Shown here: one piece after another, positions 6,302 through 13,694 of the stretch
Layout: every line of letters starts with the position of its first letter
Position numbering within the stretch: the first letter of the stretch is position 1
Assembly: GCA_002409785.1 (NCBI GenBank)
Contig: DHOX01000059.1
Coordinates: forward strand, 1 to 15,412
Reading direction: 5' to 3'
Length of the DNA: 15,412 bases
From: Prevotella sp. UBA5379
GTDB taxonomy: Bacteria > Bacteroidota > Bacteroidia > Bacteroidales > Bacteroidaceae
The notes under the pieces: model-generated
The model's database searches: none
What the model saw: only the letters and a program-made list of their open reading frames with translations
What the model was told of the DNA's origin: nothing
Translations under genes and position numbers: made by a program

Positions 6302-8479
6302 ATGAAGCAGAAACTCTATATTGTATCAAATCGTTTGCCGTTGAAGGCTACCCTGGACGAAGAGAAAGGATTTACCTTTATCCGTAGTGAAGGTGGTCTG
6401 GCTACGGGACTGAATTCCTTGAAGATAGATTACGAGAAGCACTGGATCGGATGGCCGGGAATGTGCTTCCCGCGGAAGAAGGAGCAGGATGAGGTCAGGG
6501 AGAGGCTGGAAGCGGAGAATCTCCACCCGGTCTTCCTTTCCCAATCACAGTATAAGAGCTATTATGAAGGCTATTGCAACAGCACGCTCTGGCCGCTTTG
6601 TCATTATTTCTATGGCTCAGCCCGCTATCAGAAGACCTACTGGGAGTCTTATAAGAAAGTGAACCAGATGTTTGCTGATGAGGTGTGCCGGCTGGCAGGC
6701 CCGTCAGCGCTTGTGTGGGTGCAGGATTACCAACTGATGCTGGTGCCGGCAATGCTCAGGGAGAAGAGACCGGATCTGCATATCGGTTTTTTCCTGCACA
6801 TTCCGTTTCCCAGTTATGAATTGTTTCGTGTCTTGCCCGAGCGTGATCATCTGCTCAAAGGATTGCTGGGAGCAGACTTTATCGGATTCCATACCCATGA
6901 CTACCTCCGCCATTTCATGAGCAGTGTAGAGCGTACGCTGCATCTCGAATTTCATCTGGAGGAGGTCATCGTCAATGGTCGTGCCGTACATGTGGATGCC
7001 CTGCCTATGGGAATCAACTATAGTCTGTATCATCAGGCCGGCAGGAAACCGGAGGTGCAGGCGTATGTGCAGGAGGTCAGGAAATCAACGGCCGGGTGCA
7101 GGCTCATTCTCAGTTGTGACCGTTTGGACTATAGTAAGGGTATCCTGCACCGGCTTATGGCTTATGATCTGTTCCTCAAGTCACATCCTGAATACCACGG
7201 TAAGGTCTCCATGATGATGGTCGTTGTCCCCTCACGTGACAAGGTAGAAAAATATGCTGAACTCAAGCGCAGGATCGATGAGAAGATAGGAGAGATCAAT
7301 GGAGCTTATTCCCGGTTAGGGTGGCTCCCCATCCGTTATATTTACCGTGCATTGCCTTTTGCGCAGTTGATGGCTCTTTACAAACTTTGTGATATTGCCC
7401 TGGTCACACCACTCAGGGATGGAATGAACCTGGTGGCAAAGGAATATGTGGCGTCAAAGACGGCAGGGGATCCTGCCGTTCTGATCCTGAGTGAGATGGC
7501 CGGCGCCTCTGTCGAACTGAAGGAAGCCGTCATCGTCAATCCCAATGACCTGAACCAGATAGAAAAAGGACTGGAGATAGCGTTGAAGATGCCTATGGAA
7601 GAACAGCAGCGCCGTCTGGTAGCCATGCAGCATATTGTCTCCACATACGATGTCCGTCAATGGGCGGCAGACTTCATGAAAGAATGGTCGGAGGTCATCG
7701 AGCGCAACCTCCAGTTGGCGGCCAAGATTATTACTCCCGAACGGACTGAATCATTCCATGCTTTATGTCAGAAGGCTGATCACCGACTCTTCGTCCTCGA
7801 TTATGACGGTACCCTGGTGGGCTTTCAGGATGATCCGCTGAGGGCCGTTCCGACATCGGAGCTGATCGTACTCTTGAAGAAAATGACGGAGGATGATAGG
7901 AATACGGTGGTCATCAACAGTGGACGAGACCATGAGATTATGGAAAACTGGCTCGGTAATCTTCCGGTTGATATAGCTGCTGAGCACGGGGCTTTTCTCA
8001 AAAAGAACGGTGTATGGACCAAGCGGTTCATCCGGCATGGGGTGAGTGACAAGATGCGGAAGATACTGAACCTTTTCGTCTGCAAGACTCCCGGATCCCG
8101 CCTGGAGGTAAAGGAAACTTCACTGGCCTGGCACTACCGTGAGGTAGACAGTTGGCTGGGTGATTTCAGATCCCGTCAACTGATGAATGCGCTCATGCCT
8201 GAATGCACGAAATATCATCTGCAAATCATGGCCGGTAATAAGGTTGTGGAACTGAAGCCATCCTCTTATAACAAAGGTACGGTGGTGACAGAATACCTTT
8301 CGGAAGGATCCTATGGCTTCGTCTTTGCCATAGGGGATGATACCACCGATGAGGATATGTACCGTGCCCTGCCGGATACGGGCATCAGCGTGAATGTAGG
8401 GCCGACCGTGAGCCGTGCCCGCTATAGTCTGAAGAGTCAGAAGGAGGTGCTGTCTTTTCTGAACCGAATCATACAATAA
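6302..8479 (+). CDS. Bifunctional trehalose-6-phosphate synthase/phosphatase
   Basis: It makes trehalose in two steps: UDP-glucose (or similar) plus glucose-6-phosphate to trehalose-6-phosphate, then dephosphorylation. The 725-residue protein is an OtsA-type GT20 domain (about 1-475) fused to an OtsB-type HAD phosphatase (about 490-725). With a constant offset of 12 from E. coli OtsA, the active-site residues line up: Tyr88, Trp97, Asp142, His166 (FFLHIPFP), Arg274 and Lys279 (DRLDYSKG) and Asp373 (LRDGMN). The phosphatase has HAD motifs: Asp500-x-Asp502 (LDYDGTL), the Ser in NSGRD, the Lys in ELKPSSYNKG, and GDDTTDEDM. Start at the ATG at 6302, right before KLYIVSNRLP. No perfect promoter was found in the 127 bp upstream; TATTTTTC at 6290-6297 is one mismatch from the -7 consensus but too close to the ATG unless the message is leaderless. 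The GH15 gene follows after 17 bp. Confidence 0.95.
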   Translation: MKQKLYIVSNRLPLKATLDEEKGFTFIRSEGGLATGLNSLKIDYEKHWIGWPGMCFPRKKEQDEVRERLEAENLHPVFLSQSQYKSYYEGYCNSTLWPLCHYFYGSARYQKTYWESYKKVNQMFADEVCRLAGPSALVWVQDYQLMLVPAMLREKRPDLHIGFFLHIPFPSYELFRVLPERDHLLKGLLGADFIGFHTHDYLRHFMSSVERTLHLEFHLEEVIVNGRAVHVDALPMGINYSLYHQAGRKPEVQAYVQEVRKSTAGCRLILSCDRLDYSKGILHRLMAYDLFLKSHPEYHGKVSMMMVVVPSRDKVEKYAELKRRIDEKIGEINGAYSRLGWLPIRYIYRALPFAQLMALYKLCDIALVTPLRDGMNLVAKEYVASKTAGDPAVLILSEMAGASVELKEAVIVNPNDLNQIEKGLEIALKMPMEEQQRRLVAMQHIVSTYDVRQWAADFMKEWSEVIERNLQLAAKIITPERTESFHALCQKADHRLFVLDYDGTLVGFQDDPLRAVPTSELIVLLKKMTEDDRNTVVINSGRDHEIMENWLGNLPVDIAAEHGAFLKKNGVWTKRFIRHGVSDKMRKILNLFVCKTPGSRLEVKETSLAWHYREVDSWLGDFRSRQLMNALMPECTKYHLQIMAGNKVVELKPSSYNKGTVVTEYLSEGSYGFVFAIGDDTTDEDMYRALPDTGISVNVGPTVSRARYSLKSQKEVLSFLNRIIQ

Positions 8480-8496
8480 AAAACAGAATATAAGAA

Positions 8497-10257
8497 ATGA
8501 ACTTGAATTATGGTCTTGTCGGCAATAGTTGTACCGCTGCCTTGATTTCTGACCGGGGAGATATAGACTGGCTGTGTATGCCCTATTTTGATTCTCCGTC
8601 TATCTTCGCCTCTCTTCTGGATCAGGAAAAGGGTGGGAGATTTGGTATTAGAGTGGGAGGGGACTATACGATCACCCAGCAGTATATCCCTCATACTAAT
8701 CTGTTAAGGACGCATTTTAAGGGGGCGGAAGGGGAATTTGATATTACTGATTTCATGCCTTGCTATGTTGTGCAGGGTGAGGCAGAGGATTATCATCCTT
8801 CGGAAGTTTACCGTTATCTGCACCTTATCAAGGGCAGTCCACAAATCCGCGTGAACTATGATCCACGACCTGACTATGCCCGTGGAAACTGTATAAGCAG
8901 TATTGAAGGTAATCATATTGAATCACGTTCAGACACGAATTACAAGGATCGTCAGTACCTGTATTCTTCGTTGCCTCTGGACAAGGTCCTCACAGGTGAA
9001 CCTTTGATTCTTCAGAAGGATGAGTTTTTCCTGTTATCCTATAATGAGAAAATCGGTGAGGTTGACATGGACAAGGAGAAACTCGAATATTGCCGTACGC
9101 TTGTATACTGGCTCAACTGGTCTGAAACCACCCGGAAGTTTCCGGCTTATAACGAGGTGATCGAACGGTCCTTGCTCACGCTCAAGATGATGCAGTTTTA
9201 TAACGGCGCCGTACTGGCATCGATTACAACCAGTTTGCCGGAAGTCCCCGGGGGAGTAAGAAACTGGGATTACCGTTTTTGCTGGCTTCGGGATGCTTCC
9301 ATGGCTATCGAAACGCTGGTCAAATGCGGACATACCAAAGCTGCACGGAGATTCGTGAAGTTTGTCGAGTCAACGTTTATCGGCAACCACAGCCGTTTCC
9401 AGATCATGTATGGGATACATGGCGAGCGTCAGTTGACCGAGAAGACCCTGGGACATCTGTCAGGGTATGCAGGATCTCGTCCTGTGCGGATAGGCAACAA
9501 GGCCTATCTGCAGAAGCAGAATGATTCATTCGGTTATCTGATGAGCATGATCTATCAGTACTATACGCTGGTACCAGGCTCCACGGATGATGTGGAAAAC
9601 ATGTGGGATATGGTCAAGAGCATTGAGGAAATGGTGATGAAAAACTGGCGTAAGCCTGACAAGGGCATCTGGGAGATCAGAGGGCAGGCACATCATTTCC
9701 TGTCCTCAAAGGTAATGTGCTGGGTCGCTCTGGACCGTGGCGCAAAAATCGCAAGACAGTTGGGTATGGGGAGCTATGAGAGACAATGGGAACTGGAGGC
9801 CGCTGCGGTCAAAAGTGATGTCTTCCTGCATGGCTGGAACCACAGGCTCCAGGCGTTCACCCAGACTTATGATAATAATTATCTCGATTCATCAGTTCTG
9901 CTGATGGAGCCTTACGGATTTATACGGGCGGATAATCCGAAATATTATTCCACCGTCCAGGCTATAGGGAAAAGTCTTTTCAAGAACGGACTGATGTATC
10001 GTTATAATTCTCCTGATGATTTCGGCTGTCCAAAGTCGGCATTCGTTATCTGCACCTTCTGGTTTATCCGGGCTCTGTTTGTGACCGGTCAACAGGAAGA
10101 GGCCAGAAAACTGTTTGAAAATATCCTGGACAAGACAAACCACCTGGGGATGCTGAGTGAAGACATCAGCTTCGAGACCGGCGAACTGCTGGGGAATTTT
10201 CCGCAGGCCTACTCTCATCTGGCCCTGATCAATACAGCTATGCTTTTTTCTAAGTGA
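8497..10257 (+). CDS. GH15 family glycoside hydrolase (probable trehalase or glucoamylase-type enzyme)
   Basis: A 586-residue cytoplasmic-looking protein (no signal peptide) with the standard bacterial GH15 layout: an N-terminal beta-sandwich domain (YGLVGNSCTAALISDRGDIDWLCMP start) and an (alpha/alpha)6 catalytic barrel. Family motifs include NWDYRFCWLRDAS, YGIHGERQLTEKTLGHLSGY, GSRPVRIGN, and GNFPQAYSHLALIN near the end. The likely general acid is Glu393 (GIWEIR) and the likely general base Glu555 (LSEDIS). GH15 includes glucoamylases, glucodextranases and the mycobacterial-type trehalases. The gene starts 17 bp after the trehalose synthase/phosphatase gene, so the two are almost certainly one operon, and a trehalase role fits best; this is inference from context. 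A maltooligosaccharide- or other alpha-glucoside-cleaving role remains possible. The lack of a secretion signal points to an intracellular substrate. Confidence 0.92.
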   Translation: MNLNYGLVGNSCTAALISDRGDIDWLCMPYFDSPSIFASLLDQEKGGRFGIRVGGDYTITQQYIPHTNLLRTHFKGAEGEFDITDFMPCYVVQGEAEDYHPSEVYRYLHLIKGSPQIRVNYDPRPDYARGNCISSIEGNHIESRSDTNYKDRQYLYSSLPLDKVLTGEPLILQKDEFFLLSYNEKIGEVDMDKEKLEYCRTLVYWLNWSETTRKFPAYNEVIERSLLTLKMMQFYNGAVLASITTSLPEVPGGVRNWDYRFCWLRDASMAIETLVKCGHTKAARRFVKFVESTFIGNHSRFQIMYGIHGERQLTEKTLGHLSGYAGSRPVRIGNKAYLQKQNDSFGYLMSMIYQYYTLVPGSTDDVENMWDMVKSIEEMVMKNWRKPDKGIWEIRGQAHHFLSSKVMCWVALDRGAKIARQLGMGSYERQWELEAAAVKSDVFLHGWNHRLQAFTQTYDNNYLDSSVLLMEPYGFIRADNPKYYSTVQAIGKSLFKNGLMYRYNSPDDFGCPKSAFVICTFWFIRALFVTGQQEEARKLFENILDKTNHLGMLSEDISFETGELLGNFPQAYSHLALINTAMLFSK

Positions 10258-10369
10258 AACCGGTCCGGGACGGATGACTTTAATGATCTTCCGGCAGGAG
10301 GCAGCAGGTCCCCATAAAAATACAGTTATCATAAATGTGAATCTATAAAGTGAATTTTCTTTCAATTTG

Positions 10370-10401
10370 TTTGGCAGAACGAAATAAAAGTTTTACTTTT
10401 G
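10370..10401 (+). promoter_or_regulatory. Promoter of the aromatic amino acid operon
   Basis: TTTG (10370-10373), 20 bp, then TACTTTTG (10394-10401): a full match to the Bacteroidota consensus TTTG-N19-21-TAnnTTTG. Transcription should begin a few bases after 10401, giving a leader of about 185 nt before pheA that contains the leader peptide and attenuator. Confidence 0.75.
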
Positions 10402-10429
10402 CCATCGTAAACAATAAGAAAACGGAAAA

Positions 10430-10525
10430 ATGATGAAGTCTTACGCATCTTTTTATTATTACTTTTACTTTACAGGCAGCCGTAGAGCGGGAAGTTGCGT
10501 ATTCATTTCAACTTATAGTATTTAA
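10430..10525 (+). CDS. Phe/Tyr-rich leader peptide of the aromatic operon attenuator
   Basis: A 31-codon open frame (MMKSYASFYYYFYFTGSRR...) between the operon promoter and the terminator that precedes pheA. Residues 5-14 hold eight aromatic codons (Tyr5, Phe8, Tyr9-11, Phe12, Tyr13, Phe14) among ten, and Phe25 and Tyr29 follow. This is the signature of ribosome-mediated attenuation: when charged tRNA-Phe or tRNA-Tyr is scarce the ribosome stalls here and lets an antiterminator form. The first ATG is about 25 nt after the predicted transcription start; a second ATG follows at once. There is no strong Shine-Dalgarno, only an A-rich stretch, as is common in this phylum. The stop TAA is at 10523-10525, 21 nt before the terminator stem. 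The peptide itself probably has no function once made. The mixed Tyr/Phe run suits an operon that feeds both products. Confidence 0.85.
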   Translation: MMKSYASFYYYFYFTGSRRAGSCVFISTYSI

Positions 10526-10560
10526 ATTATACATAAAGAAATCACGAAACGGTCCCGCTC
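10485..10560 (+). promoter_or_regulatory. Predicted antiterminator pairing of the attenuator
   Basis: GAGCGGGA (10485-10492, inside the leader peptide frame) is perfectly complementary to TCCCGCTC (10553-10560), the core of the 5' arm of the terminator. The two pairings exclude each other. A ribosome stalled at the Tyr/Phe run (10442-10471) would leave 10485-10492 just exposed and so favour read-through. A weaker alternative stem, TACGCA (10442-10447) with TGCGTA (10496-10501), could act as the competing 1:2 hairpin when the leader is fully translated. Pairings were found by eye; no folding energies were computed. Confidence 0.6.
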
Positions 10561-10583
10561 GAAAGAGCGCGACCGTTTTTTTT
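10547..10583 (+). terminator. Attenuator terminator ahead of pheA
   Basis: AAACGGTC (10547-10554) pairs with GACCGTTT (10571-10578). After one C/C mismatch, CGCTC pairs with GAGCG around a GAAA tetraloop, and eight T (10576-10583) follow. This is a strong intrinsic terminator placed between the leader peptide and pheA, only nine bases before the pheA ATG, so read-through must be regulated for the operon to be expressed. Confidence 0.85.
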
Positions 10584-10591
10584 ATTTTATT

Positions 10592-11428
10592 ATGAAACGA
10601 ATAGCAATACAAGGAGAGATCGGGTCTTTCCACGACATCGCAGCGCATGAGTACTTCAAGGGAGAACAGATCGAATTAACCTGTTGTGAAACCTTTGAGG
10701 AAATTTTCGCACAGATCAGGAAGGATCCTACCATCATCGGGATGATGGCTATTGAGAACACGATAGCCGGTTCGATCTTACACAACTACGCCCTTCTCCA
10801 GGAGTCGGATGACGTGATTGTGGGAGAATCGAAACTGCATATCCAGCACTGCATCTGCTGTCTTCCCGAAGATGACTGGGCGACACTGAAGGAAGTACAT
10901 TCCCATCCCGTTGCCTTGGCACAGTGTCGCCATTTCCTGGATTCCCATCCGGATCTGAAAGCCGTGGAGTCTATTGATACGGCCGGATCGGCAGCGGATA
11001 TATCCAAGCACCATCTTCTGGGCATGTCAGCGATCTGCTCCCCCTATGCAGCCCGTCTCTATCACCTGAAGATACTCCAGAATGATATTCATGACAACAA
11101 GCATAATTTTACCCGTTTCCTGATCGTCTCTTCACCCATGAAAGCTGACTATCTCCGTTCTATTGCCCAGAGCAACAAGTCGAGTATCGTGTTCAGCCTT
11201 CCCCATGAAGAGGGCTCCCTGAGCAGGGTTCTTGCCATCCTGAGTTTCTATGACATCAACCTGACCAAGATCCAGTCACTTCCGATTATCGGCCATGAAT
11301 GGGAATATCTGTTCTACGTGGATGTAACGTATGATAATATCACACGATACCGTCAGTCCATTGATGCTATTACGCCCCTTGTGAGAAATATCAAAATATT
11401 AGGAGAATATCAAGAAGCAGAATCATGA
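10592..11428 (+). CDS. pheA: Prephenate dehydratase
   Basis: It converts prephenate to phenylpyruvate, the committed step to phenylalanine. The 278-residue protein has the catalytic domain at about 1-180, with AIQGEIGSF, Glu55-Asn56 in AIENTIAGS, and the catalytic Thr-Arg-Phe motif HNFTRFLIV (Thr174, Arg175, Phe176). A C-terminal ACT domain (about 198-275) follows. There is no fused chorismate mutase; that activity is encoded two genes downstream on the DAHP synthase. The ACT motifs that bind Phe in characterised enzymes (GALV and ESRP) are here GSLS (208-211) and QSLP (228-231), so feedback control may differ. It is the first gene of the attenuated operon, and its ATG lies nine bases past the attenuator's T-run. 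Its stop overlaps the start of the next gene by four bases (ATGA), indicating translational coupling. Confidence 0.96.
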   Translation: MKRIAIQGEIGSFHDIAAHEYFKGEQIELTCCETFEEIFAQIRKDPTIIGMMAIENTIAGSILHNYALLQESDDVIVGESKLHIQHCICCLPEDDWATLKEVHSHPVALAQCRHFLDSHPDLKAVESIDTAGSAADISKHHLLGMSAICSPYAARLYHLKILQNDIHDNKHNFTRFLIVSSPMKADYLRSIAQSNKSSIVFSLPHEEGSLSRVLAILSFYDINLTKIQSLPIIGHEWEYLFYVDVTYDNITRYRQSIDAITPLVRNIKILGEYQEAES

Positions 11429-12594
11429 ATATACAACCAGCAAATCGTGTGAATCAGATACAGGAGTACTATTTCAGCAGGAAACTGAAAGAAGTGGCCA
11501 GATTGAATGCCGAAGGACAGGATATTATCTCCCTGGCCATCGGAAGCCCGGACATGCCACCGTCATCACAGACCATAGACAAACTCTGTGAGGTGGCCCG
11601 CCAGCCTGATGCCCACGGGTACCAGCCTACGGTAGGTATACCGGAACTGCGCAAGGCCATGGCCGGATTCTATAAGAGATGGTATGGCGTGGACCTGGAC
11701 TGGAAAACGGAGATCCAGCCTCTGATCGGTTCAAAGGAAGGAATCCTGCATGTCACGCTCACCTTCTGTAATCCCGGTGATGAGGTCTTGATCCCGGATC
11801 CCGGCTATCCTACTTACACCGCCCTGAACAAGATCCTCGGACAGAAAATCACTTATTATAATCTCCAGGAGAAGAATGGCTGGCAACCGGATTTTGATGC
11901 ACTGGAACAGATGGATCTCAGTCATGTGAAATTGATGTGGACCAATTATCCCAATATGCCCACAGGAGGAGATGCACGCATGGAGACTTATGAACGTCTG
12001 GTGGATTTTGCCAAGAGACATCATCTCATCATCGTCAATGATAATCCTTATTCCCTGATTCTGAACGAGCACCCGATGAGCATTCTGCAGGTCCCCGGGG
12101 CCAAAGACTGTTGCATTGAGTTTAACTCTATGTCAAAGAGCCATAACATGCCGGGCTGGCGTGTGGCCATGGCCGTTTCCAATCCGACATTCATCTCGTG
12201 GCTTCTGAAGATCAAGAGTAATGTGGATAATGGAACCTTCAAAGGAATACAACTGGCTGCCGCCGAGGCCTATAACACAAACTCAGAGGAATGGCATCGT
12301 CAGAACAACATTGAGAATTACCGCCGCCGCCGGGATATAGCCGAGAAGATCATGACGGTCCTGGGCTGTACCTTCGACCGGAAACAGGTAGGAATGTTCC
12401 TGTGGGGAAGGATCCCTGACCGCTATGAGAAGGTGGAGAACCTTACGGAGCGTGTACTCCATGAGGCACGGGTGTTCATCACGCCGGGATTCATTTTCGG
12501 TAATAATGGAAAACGCTATATCCGTATCTCTCTCTGTGCCAAGGATGAGCAGATCCGTGAAGCGCTCAGACGAATAGAGGAGTTGAAATGGTAG
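11425..12594 (+). CDS. PLP-dependent class I/II aminotransferase, probably for aromatic amino acids
   Basis: A 389-residue fold-type I aminotransferase. Visible features: the substrate/cofactor region GYQPTVGIPELRKAM, PDPGYPTY, the NYPNMPTGG loop (usual form NPNNPTG), Asp-Asn-Pro-Tyr in VNDNPYS, the Schiff-base lysine Lys238 in NSMSKSHNMPGWR, and the carboxylate-binding arginine near the end in YIRISLC. Sequence alone resembles the aspartate/DapL-like group, so a specific substrate cannot be read from it. Its place is telling: the ATG overlaps the prephenate dehydratase stop by four bases, and DAHP synthase-chorismate mutase and prephenate dehydrogenase follow. The likely job is the last step to Phe and Tyr (phenylpyruvate and 4-hydroxyphenylpyruvate with glutamate), or prephenate to arogenate. 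Alternatives are aspartate or LL-diaminopimelate aminotransferase. Confidence 0.9.
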   Translation: MNIQPANRVNQIQEYYFSRKLKEVARLNAEGQDIISLAIGSPDMPPSSQTIDKLCEVARQPDAHGYQPTVGIPELRKAMAGFYKRWYGVDLDWKTEIQPLIGSKEGILHVTLTFCNPGDEVLIPDPGYPTYTALNKILGQKITYYNLQEKNGWQPDFDALEQMDLSHVKLMWTNYPNMPTGGDARMETYERLVDFAKRHHLIIVNDNPYSLILNEHPMSILQVPGAKDCCIEFNSMSKSHNMPGWRVAMAVSNPTFISWLLKIKSNVDNGTFKGIQLAAAEAYNTNSEEWHRQNNIENYRRRRDIAEKIMTVLGCTFDRKQVGMFLWGRIPDRYEKVENLTERVLHEARVFITPGFIFGNNGKRYIRISLCAKDEQIREALRRIEELKW

Positions 12595-12625
12595 AAAGAA
12601 ATAAAAACTAAAAAACGATAAAAGT

Positions 12626-13690
12626 ATGGAACTAAATCTCGAACCTTTAAATTTGCCGAGTGATCAGGAACGCCCTTCCTGTATCATTGCTGGTCCTTGT
12701 TCGGCTGAAACCGAAGAACAGGTGATGACAACTGCCAGACAACTGGCGGCCAAAGGCTGTCACATGTTTCGCGCAGGAGTGTGGAAACCGCGTACCAAAC
12801 CGGGATGCTTCGAAGGCAACGGCGAAAAAGCCTTGCCCTGGCTCCAGGAAGTGAAGCGGGAAACGGGTATGCTGGTGGCTACAGAGGTGGCAACACCGGA
12901 ACATGTAGAACTTTGTGAAAAATATGGCATTGACATCCTTTGGGTCGGCGCCCGTACCTCGACGAATCCTTTTGCTATGCAGGCTCTGGCTGATTCTCTC
13001 GAAGGATTCAGAGGACCTGTGCTTGTCAAAAACCCCGTAAATCCTGATCTGGAACTATGGATCGGTGCACTGGAGCGCCTGAACCGGGCAGGCATCAAGC
13101 GTATGGGAGCTATTCTGAGAGGGTTCTCCAGTTATGATGATCAGATCTTCCGCAATCAACCGATGTGGCAGATTCCGATTGAATTGCGTCGTCGCATCCC
13201 GAACCTTCCCATTATCGTCGATCCCAGTCATATCGGCGGACGCCGTGACCTCATCGCTCCGCTCAGCCAACAGGCTATGGATCTCGGCTTTGACGGATTG
13301 CTCATTGAGAGCCACTGTGACCCGGACAATGCCTGGAGTGATGCCAAGCAGCAGGTGACACCGGATGTGTTGAATTATATGATCAACACATTGGTGGTAC
13401 GTGATGAGCACAGTAATACCGAGGGACTGCGCCAACTCCGCAGTGAGATTGATGATATTGACAATCAGTTGATGGACTTGCTGAGTAAGCGCTTTCGGAT
13501 CTGCCGTGAAATCGGTACGTTCAAGAAAGAGCATAATATGACAGTCCTCCAATCTAAGCGGTATAATGAAATCCTTGAAAAAAGGGGAGCAGAGGCCGTA
13601 CGGTGTCACATGGATTCAGAGTTTGTGGGACATGTGTTCGAACTGGTCCATGAAGAAAGTGTACGGCAGCAACTGGAAATTGTGAAATAA
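12626..13690 (+). CDS. DAHP synthase fused to chorismate mutase
   Basis: The N-terminal part (about 1-255) is a type I-beta DAHP synthase, which joins phosphoenolpyruvate and erythrose-4-phosphate to start the shikimate pathway. It has IIAGPCSAE (metal ligand Cys25), GVWKPRTKPG, WVGARTSTNP, VKNPVNP, DPSHIGGRRD (His202), LIESH (Glu228) and Asp239. The C-terminal part (about 265-350) is an AroQ-type all-helical chorismate mutase (LRQLRSEIDDIDNQLMDLL, KRFRICREIG, VLQSKRYNEIL), making prephenate. Total length is 354 residues. The same domain order is known from Bacteroidales such as Prevotella nigrescens, where the chorismate mutase domain makes the synthase sensitive to prephenate; similar control is likely here. 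The start lies 31 bp after the aminotransferase stop and prephenate dehydrogenase begins 4 bp after this stop. It thus supplies both the entry step and the branch substrate of the operon. Confidence 0.96.
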   Translation: MELNLEPLNLPSDQERPSCIIAGPCSAETEEQVMTTARQLAAKGCHMFRAGVWKPRTKPGCFEGNGEKALPWLQEVKRETGMLVATEVATPEHVELCEKYGIDILWVGARTSTNPFAMQALADSLEGFRGPVLVKNPVNPDLELWIGALERLNRAGIKRMGAILRGFSSYDDQIFRNQPMWQIPIELRRRIPNLPIIVDPSHIGGRRDLIAPLSQQAMDLGFDGLLIESHCDPDNAWSDAKQQVTPDVLNYMINTLVVRDEHSNTEGLRQLRSEIDDIDNQLMDLLSKRFRICREIGTFKKEHNMTVLQSKRYNEILEKRGAEAVRCHMDSEFVGHVFELVHEESVRQQLEIVK

Positions 13691-13694
13691 GACG

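Noticed and set aside
6752..6766. TPS motif usually written HDYHL reads QDYQL, suggesting a dead synthase
   Set aside because: The offset to E. coli OtsA shows that the catalytic His is in FFLHIPFP (His166) and the key Asp142 is kept; the changed residues are not the catalytic ones.
10021..10056. GH15 motif usually EGTF reads CPKSAF, suggesting a lost catalytic base
   Set aside because: By comparison with glucoamylases the base is the Glu in LSEDIS (Glu555) and the acid is Glu393; both are present.
13055..13609. 184-codon minus-strand open frame opposite DAHP synthase-chorismate mutase
   Set aside because: The plus strand encodes two conserved enzyme domains across the same bases; nothing in the antisense translation looks like a protein family.
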